Positions 45,580 to 54,222 of a DNA stretch of 62,117 bases are shown here, in pieces; within the stretch, counting starts at the first letter, position 1; each line of letters begins with the position of its first letter. The notes below the pieces were generated by a model, which saw nothing but the letters and a program-made list of their open reading frames with translations, was not told where the DNA came from and searched no databases. A program made the position numbers and the translations under genes. The DNA lies in the NCBI RefSeq assembly GCF_000423065.1, contig NZ_AUHG01000020.1, positions 1 through 62,117 on the forward strand, given 5' to 3'. The DNA is from Christiangramia echinicola DSM 19838 (GTDB taxonomy: Bacteria; Bacteroidota; Bacteroidia; Flavobacteriales; Flavobacteriaceae).

Positions 45580-46124
45580 GGATTTTGTAAAATATAGACC
45601 TCTGTAGCTCCCAGGCCATATTTTTGATAATCTGCGTCGTAATATTTTATATTCCCATAGCGACTCAATAAATATTCTAATTCCATTTTTAGCACTCCTT
45701 CACCTACACCATGAATAAAAACCACTCTCTGGATGCGTTTTTTCATGGCAAATTCCAGTTTATGTCTGGCCGTATCTAGTTGCAGGTTAAGCATTTCGTG
45801 ATTAGACAATCCCTTTGGTGATTTCACAAGTTGATTGATATGTAGATCAACTTCCATAGGTGGAGCGCCCTTATCCTTTGGTTTAGGTCTGGAAGACTGT
45901 TGTCTTTTAGGAGGATTTTTCTCTTTTATGACAGCATCCAGGTCGAATTCCTCGACGTCGATATCATTTATATCGTCCTGGATTTTCACAAGATGATCTG
46001 CAGGGAAACTCATAGTAAATCCATCCTCGGTCCTGATCATCACCTCACCAGCACCTACTTCCTGCACGACCCCACTTAGGTCATCATCAAGTAATTCAAC
46101 TCTATCTCCTTTATTAAAACCCAT
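45576..46124 (-). CDS. Smr-domain protein (MutS2 C-terminal-like nuclease family, DUF2027 type)
   Basis: 182 residues. The N-terminal 60 residues look like an SH3/KOW-like beta domain (FNKGDRVELLDDDLSGVVQEVGAGEVMIRTEDGFTMSFPADHLVKI); a basic linker rich in Pro/Lys follows; the C-terminus is an Smr domain with MEVDLHINQL and VVFIHGVGEGVLK, the conserved DLH and HGxG motifs. Smr domains cut nucleic acid or rescue ribosomes. Stand-alone versions in Bacteroidota are not characterised. Its start overlaps the stop of the next upstream gene (TAATG). Confidence 0.88.
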   Translation of the reverse strand: MGFNKGDRVELLDDDLSGVVQEVGAGEVMIRTEDGFTMSFPADHLVKIQDDINDIDVEEFDLDAVIKEKNPPKRQQSSRPKPKDKGAPPMEVDLHINQLVKSPKGLSNHEMLNLQLDTARHKLEFAMKKRIQRVVFIHGVGEGVLKMELEYLLSRYGNIKYYDADYQKYGLGATEVYILQNP

Positions 46125-46327
46125 TACTTTACTTCATTTTCGTTTTCATCCTGATGATCATCTTTAGTGGCGACCCAGTAATTCGTTGCCCTATAAAGAC
46201 CAAGCATAATAATTACAAGGCCAATAATTTTAAAGTAGGGACTAACATCTTCCGCTGAAATACTATAAAGTAGCAATGCTCCGCCAATTACAATTAGAGT
46301 TGTATTTATTACCTGTGAGTTATTCAT
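46124..46327 (-). CDS. Small two-helix membrane protein
   Basis: 67 residues with two hydrophobic helices (TTLIVIGGALLLYSISA and YFKIIGLVIIMLGLYRATNYWV) and a charged C-terminus (TKDDHQDENENEVK). No family recognised. Its stop and the Smr start share a base (TAATG), so the two are translationally coupled. Confidence 0.75.
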   Translation of the reverse strand: MNNSQVINTTLIVIGGALLLYSISAEDVSPYFKIIGLVIIMLGLYRATNYWVATKDDHQDENENEVK

Positions 46328-46402
46328 TATCAGTAAGTTAAATATTTAAATCTGTGAGCGTCAATGATTTATTATTTACATTTATGCAAATTTATAGCTT
46401 TA

Positions 46403-48172
46403 ATGAGGCTTCCACTCCTTTTTTTAATGATTTTTAGCACTTCGTGGCTATCGGCACAATTATATATTGCTCCATCAAATCATGCTGATAGTTATATCTA
46501 CGTGAAAGACCGGCTGGTTTTTGTGCAAAACGAAATTCATTTAGCTGAAAATAATAAAAAAGAAACGGCTGCGAGTATTTATTTACGAAGAGATGCCCAA
46601 TTGATACAGGGATCTAAAACATCTAATCTTAATACAGGAAACGGGAAGCTATCAGTTTTTCAACAAGGAACAACGAATGCATATGATTATAATTACTGGT
46701 CATTACCCATCTTAGTCCAGGATAGAGATGATAGGATTAATGACTATATTTTTGAACCAATTGATGCCACCTATAGTAGAAACGCAAAATTAATATCTGC
46801 AACCGATGGATTGAGCGATCCACTTAGCATTTCTAACAGATGGATATATACATTCTCAGGAAACAATTATTCAAACTGGGCTTTTGCCGGTGACCAATTT
46901 GATATTTTACCAGGTGAAGGCTTTACGATGAAAGGAGTAAATGGTAAAAACCTAAATGAGATCGAAGGAGAATTGATTAATATTGGTAATTCTCAAACAT
47001 ATGATTTCAGAGGTTTACCGAATGACGGCGAGATTGAATTGCCTATTAAGAAAGATCAGATCTTACTCATTGGTAATCCGTATCCTTCCTCCCTGGACCT
47101 TGATAAATTCCTGATTGAAAATACGGCAACAACCGGTATCGCTTATTTCTGGGATTCTAAAGAAAATGGTAATTCACATTATCTGGCAGATTATGAAGGT
47201 GGTTATGGTACTTACTCACCTGGAGCGGGAGTATATGTCCCACCGGCCTTTATTAAGTATTCTGATGGCGGCGCAACTGGAGAAACGGGTAAAAACTATT
47301 ACAGAAAAATAATTCCTATAGCCCAGGGCTTTATGATAACAGGCTTAAAAGAAGGTTCCTTCAGTTTCAAAAACTCATATAGAACTTATGAGAAGAAAGT
47401 TGAAAAGCTATCTGTCTTCAAATCATCTGTAGACGAAAAGGATTCAGATGTCGAGAAATCCTCAATGAATTTAAACATTGAAATAGATTCAACTTACATT
47501 CAAAAGCTGGCTCTGGTCTTTCTTAAGAATTCCAGTCCCGATGAAGATCGCACTATGGATGCAAGAAAAATGAATAACAATTCCCAGGACATTAGTTGGT
47601 CTATATCTAATGACGCATTTGTAATCAATGTTCGACCTAAAGTAGATGAAGAATTAATTCCGCTTAAAATCTTTCTTAATAAACAGACTGAACTTAAATT
47701 TTCAATTTCTGATTTGAGTAATTTCAATCCAGACCGTGTGTTTATATATGATGCAAAGGATAGGTTATATTTCAATATCAAAACTGGTTATTTAAAGGTA
47801 GATCTAGCTGCTGGAGAATATAATGACCGCTTTTATCTAAGTTTTATTGAAAAACTTACCGCAACTGTAAGTACTGAGAAAGACACGCCTGAATTTAATA
47901 CTAACAAACCACCAAATATTCTTCTTAATTCAGTAGAAATTTTTCAGAATAATCTTCAGCAGCAATTGGAAATTAAACTGCTTTATGACTCTGAACTAAG
48001 AACCATCAGGCTCTATGATCTCAATGGGAAATTATACTTTACCCAGAATTTCACTTCTAAAGAGAAAAATTTTAATTTTTCTACCTCAAATTTGAGCAAT
48101 GCTATATATATTGTGAAGGTAAATACCAGCGATAATAAAGAATTGACTAAAAAAATAGGTGTTAAGAATTGA
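46403..48172 (+). CDS. Secreted beta-rich protein with T9SS type A sorting domain
   Basis: From the ATG at 46403 the protein is 589 residues and begins with a compact signal peptide (MRLPLLFLMIFSTSWLSAQ); an earlier ATG at 46364 would add 13 residues. The middle includes LLIGNPYPSSLDLDKF and YYRKIIPIAQGFMI, patterns frequent in large Bacteroidota surface proteins. The last 75 residues (LRTIRLYDLNGKLYFTQNF...NAIYIVKVNTSDNKELTKKIGVKN) form a type A T9SS C-terminal domain. It is exported and attached to the surface; activity not known. It overlaps the next start. Confidence 0.85.
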   Translation: MRLPLLFLMIFSTSWLSAQLYIAPSNHADSYIYVKDRLVFVQNEIHLAENNKKETAASIYLRRDAQLIQGSKTSNLNTGNGKLSVFQQGTTNAYDYNYWSLPILVQDRDDRINDYIFEPIDATYSRNAKLISATDGLSDPLSISNRWIYTFSGNNYSNWAFAGDQFDILPGEGFTMKGVNGKNLNEIEGELINIGNSQTYDFRGLPNDGEIELPIKKDQILLIGNPYPSSLDLDKFLIENTATTGIAYFWDSKENGNSHYLADYEGGYGTYSPGAGVYVPPAFIKYSDGGATGETGKNYYRKIIPIAQGFMITGLKEGSFSFKNSYRTYEKKVEKLSVFKSSVDEKDSDVEKSSMNLNIEIDSTYIQKLALVFLKNSSPDEDRTMDARKMNNNSQDISWSISNDAFVINVRPKVDEELIPLKIFLNKQTELKFSISDLSNFNPDRVFIYDAKDRLYFNIKTGYLKVDLAAGEYNDRFYLSFIEKLTATVSTEKDTPEFNTNKPPNILLNSVEIFQNNLQQQLEIKLLYDSELRTIRLYDLNGKLYFTQNFTSKEKNFNFSTSNLSNAIYIVKVNTSDNKELTKKIGVKN

Positions 48173-48462
48173 GCTCTATTGAAGAATACATGTTGCCGTG
48201 CCTGAATAAATCTGTATTTGGTGTAGATTGTACGGGATGTGGTGCTCAAAGAGCGACCGTATTACTAGCAAATGGTGAATTCTCTAAGGCTTTTGAAATG
48301 TATCCAGCTATCTACAGTCTGGCCTTTCTATTATTATTCCTGGTTTTCAATCTTTTTTATAAATTTAAATTCGACTATAATATTAAGATCGGCCTTATCA
48401 TTTTCAATGCAGTTATTATTGCCGGTGCTTATATTTTTAAAATGATTCAATTTATCAACTAA
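48169..48462 (+). CDS. DUF2752 membrane protein
   Basis: 97 residues from a TTG at 48169 that overlaps the TGA of the T9SS gene (TTGA); an ATG at 48190 is the alternative. The domain signature MLPCLNKSVFGVDCTGCGAQRA, with paired cysteines, is followed by two membrane helices (AIYSLAFLLLFLVFNLFYKF, IGLIIFNAVIIAGAYIF). DUF2752 proteins are small membrane proteins of unknown function. It is followed after 15 bases by a CCC-motif membrane protein, a pairing I recall in other Flavobacteriaceae. Confidence 0.85.
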   Translation: MSSIEEYMLPCLNKSVFGVDCTGCGAQRATVLLANGEFSKAFEMYPAIYSLAFLLLFLVFNLFYKFKFDYNIKIGLIIFNAVIIAGAYIFKMIQFIN

Positions 48463-48477
48463 CCAACTTTAAAGCTT

Positions 48478-48804
48478 ATGGAAAAAAGAGAATTACCCAA
48501 TTCAACCCTCATTTTAGTATTTGGAATTTTATCTATTATTGGTTGTTGCTGCTATGGAGTGGCCGGAGTAATATTTGGAATTATAGCATTAGTAATGTCT
48601 AAACGGGCGATCGAGATTTACAGTGCCGATCCGGAACTTTATACTGGTTATAATAATGTAAAAACCGGACGAATTCTTGCTATTATAGGACTAGTCTTAA
48701 GTGCTCTTAGTTTAATTTCTACAATTGCCGCAGTAATTATGTATGGTGGACTGGAAGGAATTCAGGAAATGCAGCAAGAGATCTTAAGAGAATACGGAGG
48801 TTAG
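48478..48804 (+). CDS. CCC-motif membrane protein
   Basis: 108 residues with two hydrophobic regions: LILVFGILSIIGCCCYGVAGVIFGIIALVMS, which contains the three adjacent cysteines, and ILAIIGLVLSALSLISTIAAVIMYGG. Between them is a conserved-looking loop (YSADPELYTGYNNVKTGR). This is the Bacteroidota CCC-motif membrane protein, related to DUF4190; its function is unknown. Last gene of the T9SS-DUF2752 run. Confidence 0.85.
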   Translation: MEKRELPNSTLILVFGILSIIGCCCYGVAGVIFGIIALVMSKRAIEIYSADPELYTGYNNVKTGRILAIIGLVLSALSLISTIAAVIMYGGLEGIQEMQQEILREYGG

Positions 48805-48825
48805 AATCATCTACCCATTACCCAT

Positions 48826-48853
48826 AAAAAATCCCGCTAATAGCGGGATTTTT
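48826..48853. terminator. Bidirectional terminator between the CCC-motif gene and rocD
   Basis: Stem AAAAATCCCGCT / AGCGGGATTTT, loop AAT, between converging genes. Confidence 0.92.
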
Positions 48854-48873
48854 ATTATGTGATTATTCCGAAT

Positions 48874-50157
48874 TTATTTTTCGAACTGCTTTAAAGTACT
48901 AATAATTATATCTACACAATCTCTCAATTGTTCCTCGTTCATTACCAATGGTGGAGCAAAACGAATAATATTACCATGGGTTGGCTTGGCCAGAAGTCCG
49001 TTTTCTTTTAAGGCCATACAAATATCCCAGGCTGTAGAACTGTCTTCAGAATCATTGATCACGATGGCATTCAATAATCCGCGACCTCTTACAAGGTTTA
49101 CGATATTTGATTCTCTAATATAATCATCAAGTAATCTTCTAAAAAGCTTACCTAATTTTCTGGCATTCTGGATAAGATGTTCATCCTTAACAACATCTAA
49201 AGCCGCTACAGCTACTGCTGCTGCAACAGGATTCCCTCCAAAAGTAGAACCATGTTGTCCCGGCTGGATCACATCCATCACTTCATTATCTGCTAATACC
49301 GCAGAAACTGGATAATTTCCACCAGATAATGCTTTACCTAGTATTAAGATGTCTGGTTTGCTATAAGTATCCTCCTGCCTTTCACAGTGACCTTCACAAG
49401 AACAATGACCACAAACAGCAAGCAATCCTCCGGTTCTGGCGATTCCTGTCTGGATCTCATCTGCCATGAACAATACATTATGCTTAATACAGATCTCCTT
49501 TGCTTTTTTCATATAATCATCTGCCGGAGTAAATACACCAGCCTCACCTTGAATTGGCTCTACCAGGAAACCAGCAACATTTGGATTTGCCTCTATAGCC
49601 GCTTCCAAAGCATCTGGATCATCATAGTTTATCTTAATAAATCCTGGTGTATATGGTCCAAAATTCCTCCGTGCTTCTTCATCATTAGAGAAAGAGATGA
49701 TCGTAGTAGTTCTTCCGTGGAAGTTATTCGCACATACAATTATCTGTGCTTCAGTTTCTTTTACACCTTTTCTTTCGTATGCCCATTTACGAGCAATTTT
49801 TATAGCCGTCTCTACAGCCTCGGCACCAGTATTCATTGGTAATAATTTATCAAAACCAAAATACTCGGTCGCATATTTTTCATAAGACCCAAGTACATCA
49901 TTATGGAATGCACGGGAAGTCAATGCAAGTTTAGAAGCCTGTTCATGCATAGCCCCAACAATCTTCGGGTGACAATGTCCCTGATTAACTGCGGAATATG
50001 CAGATAGAAAATCGTAATATTTTTTACCCTCTACATCCCATACATGAACACCTTCTCCTCTACTTAGTACTGCTGGTAGTGGATGATAGTTATGTGCACC
50101 ATGTTGGTCTTCTAGTTTAATTGCTTCTTCTGAAGAATTGATTTTAGGTAAAGGCAT
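48874..50157 (-). CDS. rocD: Ornithine aminotransferase
   Basis: 427 residues of a class III PLP aminotransferase. AHNYHPLPAVLSRGEGVHVWDVEGKKYYDFLSAYSAVNQGH is the ornithine aminotransferase start; MNTGAEAVETAIKIARKW, NNFHGRTTTIISFS, VEPIQGEAGV, ADEIQTGIARTG and the PLP Lys in ILGKALSGG follow. It turns ornithine into glutamate semialdehyde. Odd: between the TG of GIARTGGLL and the Lys there is a short insert CGHCSCEGHCERQ with Cys/His spacing like a metal site, absent from the human and Bacillus enzymes as I recall them. Confidence 0.94.
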   Translation of the reverse strand: MPLPKINSSEEAIKLEDQHGAHNYHPLPAVLSRGEGVHVWDVEGKKYYDFLSAYSAVNQGHCHPKIVGAMHEQASKLALTSRAFHNDVLGSYEKYATEYFGFDKLLPMNTGAEAVETAIKIARKWAYERKGVKETEAQIIVCANNFHGRTTTIISFSNDEEARRNFGPYTPGFIKINYDDPDALEAAIEANPNVAGFLVEPIQGEAGVFTPADDYMKKAKEICIKHNVLFMADEIQTGIARTGGLLAVCGHCSCEGHCERQEDTYSKPDILILGKALSGGNYPVSAVLADNEVMDVIQPGQHGSTFGGNPVAAAVAVAALDVVKDEHLIQNARKLGKLFRRLLDDYIRESNIVNLVRGRGLLNAIVINDSEDSSTAWDICMALKENGLLAKPTHGNIIRFAPPLVMNEEQLRDCVDIIISTLKQFEK

Positions 50158-50319
50158 GTTAGTTTTCGTTTTTGAATTATTGTTATGCTATTCCTTCTTT
50201 TTCCGGTTGAAAAGTGACGAAAAGGGAGAGAAATCATCCCTTAAAATTGAATTCCTGCAAATTACTAAATGTTTACTGAAAATTTCAACCGGCCTCTCTT
50301 TAAATCTTGTTAATTATCC

Positions 50320-50327
50320 TATTTTTG
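50320..50327 (+). promoter_or_regulatory. Candidate -7 element abutting the rlmD start
   Basis: TATTTTTG matches TAnnTTTG and ends only 4 bases before the ATG at 50332. If used, the transcript would begin at or next to the start codon. Confidence 0.35.
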
Positions 50328-50331
50328 CGCT

Positions 50332-51741
50332 ATGGCGAGAAGAAATAAAAACAAGCTTTTTACAGAAATTGAAGTTGTAGATGCCGGTGCTAAAGGTAAG
50401 GCAGTGGCCAAATCTCCAGATGGCAGAGTGATCTTTATAGACAATGCAGTTCCCGGTGATGTTGTTGATGTTCAAACCACCAGGAAGAAAAAATCATTTT
50501 ACCAGGGAACAGCGATAGAATTCCATAAACTATCAGATAAAAGAACAGAACCTGTTTGCCAGCATTTTGGAACCTGTGGAGGTTGTAAATGGCAGAATAT
50601 GGATTATAAATTTCAGCTTGAATACAAGCAGAATGAAGTTGTAAATAATCTGCAAAGACTTGGAAAGATCGAACTACCTGAGGTTACTCCTATTCTAGGA
50701 AGCGAAGAGATCTATTTTTACAGGAATAAAATGGAATTCTCCTTTAGCGATAGCCGCTGGCTAACCCAGGAGGAAATTCAGAGCGGTGAAGATATCGAAG
50801 AAAGAAATGCTCTTGGATTCCATATCCCCGGAATGTGGGATAAGATCCTCGATATTAAGAAATGTCATTTACAGGCAGACCCTAGTAACGATATTAGAAA
50901 TTTCGTAAAGAAGTTTGCTACAGAGAACGATCTACCTTTTTTTAATACCAGAAAACAGGAAGGATTACTCCGTACTTTAATGATAAGAACTACTTCTACC
51001 GGTGAGATCATGATCCTGGTTCAGTTCTTTGAAGATAATAAGGAAAAAAGAGAGCTTTTATTAAATGCTCTTGAAGAAAAGTTTCCAGCGATCACCTCGC
51101 TACAATATGTAGTGAATGGAAAGGCTAACGATACTATTTATGATCAGGAAGTGATCTGCTTTAAAGGACGTGATCATATTTTTGAAGAAATGGAAGGTCT
51201 TAAGTTCAAGATCAACGCCAAGTCTTTCTATCAGACGAATTCAGACCAGGCTTATAATCTATATAAGATTGCCAGGGAATATGCCGATCTAAAAGGAGAC
51301 GAACTTGTTTATGACCTATATACCGGTACAGGTACGATTGCACAATTCGTAGCGAAAAAAGCCAAGAAGGTTATAGGTGTTGAAGCAGTACCGGAAGCGA
51401 TCAAGGATGCTAAAGAGAATGCGGAAAGAAATAATATAGACAATGTAGAGTTCTATGTTGGTGATATGCGAAAAGTATTTACTGAAAGCTTTATAAACGA
51501 ACACGGACATCCAGACGTTATTATAACCGATCCTCCAAGAGACGGAATGCACAAAGATGTGGTGGCACAAATAATTGGTATATTGCCACAACGCATTGTT
51601 TATGTGAGTTGTAATTCAGCAACACAGGCAAGAGATCTTTCTCTACTGGATGAATATTATAAAGTAACTAAAGTGCAGGCAGTAGATATGTTTCCGCAGA
51701 CCCATCACGTAGAAAATGTTGTGTGTCTTGAAAAACGATAG
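50332..51741 (+). CDS. rlmD: 23S rRNA (uracil-5-)-methyltransferase RlmD/RumA family
   Basis: 469 residues. An N-terminal TRAM domain (TEIEVVDAGAKGKAVAKSPDGRVIFIDNAVPGDVVDV) is followed by the iron-sulfur cysteines in CQHFGTCGGCKW near residue 80, and the methyltransferase core: FYQTNSDQAYNLY, VYDLYTGTGTIAQF, DPPRDGMHKDV and the nucleophile Cys in VYVSCNSATQARDL. It makes 5-methyluridine in 23S rRNA; the exact position (U1939 or U747) cannot be told. It stands 8 bases before the DUF6452 gene. Confidence 0.93.
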   Translation: MARRNKNKLFTEIEVVDAGAKGKAVAKSPDGRVIFIDNAVPGDVVDVQTTRKKKSFYQGTAIEFHKLSDKRTEPVCQHFGTCGGCKWQNMDYKFQLEYKQNEVVNNLQRLGKIELPEVTPILGSEEIYFYRNKMEFSFSDSRWLTQEEIQSGEDIEERNALGFHIPGMWDKILDIKKCHLQADPSNDIRNFVKKFATENDLPFFNTRKQEGLLRTLMIRTTSTGEIMILVQFFEDNKEKRELLLNALEEKFPAITSLQYVVNGKANDTIYDQEVICFKGRDHIFEEMEGLKFKINAKSFYQTNSDQAYNLYKIAREYADLKGDELVYDLYTGTGTIAQFVAKKAKKVIGVEAVPEAIKDAKENAERNNIDNVEFYVGDMRKVFTESFINEHGHPDVIITDPPRDGMHKDVVAQIIGILPQRIVYVSCNSATQARDLSLLDEYYKVTKVQAVDMFPQTHHVENVVCLEKR

Positions 51742-51749
51742 TTTAAAAG

Positions 51750-52298
51750 ATGAAAATTAAATTTTATTCCCTTCTTATCACTATATTATTAATTGCCAGT
51801 ACTGGATGCCAGCGTGATGATATATGTCCGGAAACTACAGATACTACTCCTCTACTTATAATTAGATTTTATGATGTTGAGGATCCTGAAGAATTACAAG
51901 CACCTCAGAATCTGGGAATAAATGAAGAAGGCAATGAAGAATATGTTTTCATTAGAAATGAGAACAATCGTGACCAGACCATCACTTATGAACGTTTTAC
52001 GGGGGATAGTCTGGCCATCCCACTTAGAACAGATGAAGATCTAACAGCTTTCGAATTTACCATTAACAATACCGAAGCCGGTGAAGAAGATGGAAATAAA
52101 AATACAGATGTTATTACTTTCACGTATGGTAGAAATGAAGAATATATAAATAGAGCATGTGCCTACAAGATCGCATATGTTGGCCTGAAGGTCAATCTCG
52201 AGAATGAGGAAGACGGCACTCAATGGATACAGGATATACAAATAGAAGAAGCGAATATTGAAGATCAAAATCAAGCCCATGTATCGATATATTTCTAG
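51750..52298 (+). CDS. DUF6452 family lipoprotein
   Basis: 182 residues. MKIKFYSLLITILLIASTGC is a lipoprotein signal, followed by RDDICPETTDTTPLLIIRFYD, the hallmark of DUF6452. The rest is beta-rich and ends NEEYINRACAYKIAYVGL...VSIYF. Function unknown. It sits between rlmD and the DUF6048 gene, whose start lies inside this gene; the three form one unit, as in other Flavobacteriaceae to my recollection. Confidence 0.85.
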   Translation: MKIKFYSLLITILLIASTGCQRDDICPETTDTTPLLIIRFYDVEDPEELQAPQNLGINEEGNEEYVFIRNENNRDQTITYERFTGDSLAIPLRTDEDLTAFEFTINNTEAGEEDGNKNTDVITFTYGRNEEYINRACAYKIAYVGLKVNLENEEDGTQWIQDIQIEEANIEDQNQAHVSIYF

Positions 52299-52983
52299 TC
52301 TGATTTTAATTCTACTTTTCGGTATATCAGCAAATGCTCAACAGGCACAGGAGATTCAGGATTCTTTACAGTACAAGGAAAAGTATGGAATAAGAGTGGG
52401 GATAGATTTAAGTAAACCACTTCGAACATTATTAGATGACACTTATAGCGGGATAGAATTAGTTGGAGACTACCGGGTTTATAATAACTTCTATGCTGCT
52501 GCAGAGGTAGGCACTTCCAAGATTACTTTTGAAGGTGATAATATTGAAACTTTCACCAACGGTAGCTATATTAAGGTTGGAGGCGATTACAATGCTTATG
52601 AGAACTGGCTGGATATGCAGAATGCCATTTTCGTGGGTGTGAGATATGGTTTTTCAACATTTTCTCAAACACTTGACGAGTACAGGATCTACACTTCTTC
52701 AGATTATTTTGGTGCAGATATCAGGGAAGACAATACAGAAGCGACAGGACTAACTGCCAACTGGGCTGAAGTAATGGTTGGTATTAAAGTAGAAGTTCTT
52801 AATAACCTGTTTCTTACGGCAAATGTTCAGTTAAAGAGAAGAATTGGGCAAAATAATCCGTCTAATTTCGATAATCTGGCGATACCTGGATTCGGAAGAA
52901 CCTATGACAGTAGTGAATTTGGCGCCGGTTTTGGCTATTCGGTTTCCTACCTTATTCCTTTTTATAAAAAAGCCAGAGATTAA
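52279..52983 (+). CDS. DUF6048 family outer-membrane barrel protein
   Basis: 234 residues from the ATG at 52279, which gives a clean signal peptide (MYRYISSLILILLFGISANAQ); a TTG seven codons earlier is less likely. Then KYGIRVGIDLSKPLRTLLDDTYSGIELVGDYRVYNNFYAAAEVG, typical of DUF6048, and alternating strands up to a C-terminal YSVSYLIPFYKKARD. It is a predicted outer-membrane barrel. It overlaps the DUF6452 gene by 20 bases and converges on the THUMP methyltransferase with a 4-base stop overlap. Confidence 0.85.
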   Translation: MYRYISSLILILLFGISANAQQAQEIQDSLQYKEKYGIRVGIDLSKPLRTLLDDTYSGIELVGDYRVYNNFYAAAEVGTSKITFEGDNIETFTNGSYIKVGGDYNAYENWLDMQNAIFVGVRYGFSTFSQTLDEYRIYTSSDYFGADIREDNTEATGLTANWAEVMVGIKVEVLNNLFLTANVQLKRRIGQNNPSNFDNLAIPGFGRTYDSSEFGAGFGYSVSYLIPFYKKARD

Positions 52984-54143
52984 TTATTCTCTTGCTTGCT
53001 TTTCTTTTTAGAACCTTCGTAAAGAACATATTTCAGCAGCCTTCCTTCAAGAGGACCATTATATAATTTGATCTTTCTGGAAGCTCTCAAACCTACGCTT
53101 TTAATAGCATCAAAATTAGTAGCAATAAACCAGGCATGAGTTCCCGGGTAGTTTTGCTTTAAGGTATCCCCTATCTTTCCGTAGAAATCTTCAATATCTA
53201 TCTCCAGACGTTCTCCGTAAGGAGGATTAAAGAGCATATGTAAATAACCTTCATTCTCCTTTTCGCTTTCAAAGAAACTTTGTTGTTTAATTTCCACAAA
53301 GTCTGAAAGATTCGCATTCTTCACATTTTCTTTAGCTTTCATCACCGCCGAAGGTGCCTTATCAAAACCTTTGATCTTAAAATGGAAGTCCCTTACTTTT
53401 TTCAAGGCAGATTCTTCGATCTTCTCGTAAAGATCTTCATCCCAGTCACTCCATTTTTCAAAAGCAAATTCCTTTCTATTAAGGTTTGGCGGAATATTAC
53501 AGGCGATCATAGCAGCTTCAATAGGAATGGTTCCACTACCGCACATTGGATCAAGAAAATCACATTGCCCATCCCAACCAGACATTAATAGCATACCTGC
53601 GGCTAATACTTCATTGATAGGCGCAATGTTGGTTGCACTACGATAACCTCTTTTATGAAGAGAATCACCAGAGCTATCAAAAGATACATTACAGAAGTTA
53701 TTTTCAATATGAATATTGATCCTAAGATCTGGAAAATCAAGATCTACATCTGGACGTTTTCCATATTTCTCTCTAAACCTGTCTACGATAGCATCCTTGG
53801 TTTTCAAGGCTACATATTGGGAGTGAGTGAAAATTTCTGAATGCACCGCTGAGTCTATGGCAAGACTTCCATCTTCTGCCAGAAACTTTTCCCACGGTAA
53901 TTTTTTTATATTATCGTATAATTCCTGCTCGTTATTAGCCCTAAAGCTTTCATAAGGCTTAAGAACCTTTATAGCCGTTCTTAAACATAGGTTAGCTTTA
54001 TACATAAAACCAAGATCACCAACGAAACTAACCATTCGGTTACCTTCTTTGATCTCCATTGCACCTAAGTCAAGTAATTCTTTTGCGAGGATCGATTCAA
54101 ACCCGTATAAGGTCTTCGCGATCATTCTAAAGTTATTAGCCAT
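52980..54143 (-). CDS. THUMP-domain class I rRNA methyltransferase (RlmL N-terminal-like)
   Basis: 387 residues. The N-terminal THUMP domain (FRMIAKTLYGFESILAKELLDLGAMEIKEGNRMVSF to about residue 160) is followed by a Rossmann methyltransferase core with FLDPMCGSGTIPIEAAMIA, FKIKGFDKAPSAVMKAKENV and the N6/N2 motif FNPPYGERL. It corresponds to the N-terminal half of E. coli RlmKL and likely makes N2-methylguanosine in 23S rRNA. The C-terminal tail is Lys-rich. Divergent from the ZIP transporter gene. Confidence 0.9.
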   Translation of the reverse strand: MANNFRMIAKTLYGFESILAKELLDLGAMEIKEGNRMVSFVGDLGFMYKANLCLRTAIKVLKPYESFRANNEQELYDNIKKLPWEKFLAEDGSLAIDSAVHSEIFTHSQYVALKTKDAIVDRFREKYGKRPDVDLDFPDLRINIHIENNFCNVSFDSSGDSLHKRGYRSATNIAPINEVLAAGMLLMSGWDGQCDFLDPMCGSGTIPIEAAMIACNIPPNLNRKEFAFEKWSDWDEDLYEKIEESALKKVRDFHFKIKGFDKAPSAVMKAKENVKNANLSDFVEIKQQSFFESEKENEGYLHMLFNPPYGERLEIDIEDFYGKIGDTLKQNYPGTHAWFIATNFDAIKSVGLRASRKIKLYNGPLEGRLLKYVLYEGSKKKSKQENN

Positions 54144-54222
54144 AATCCTTCTTTATAGAACGACAAAAATAAGTTAATTTTGTCCGAAACTATAATTAAA
54201 ACGGGATTGTTCAGGATATAGT

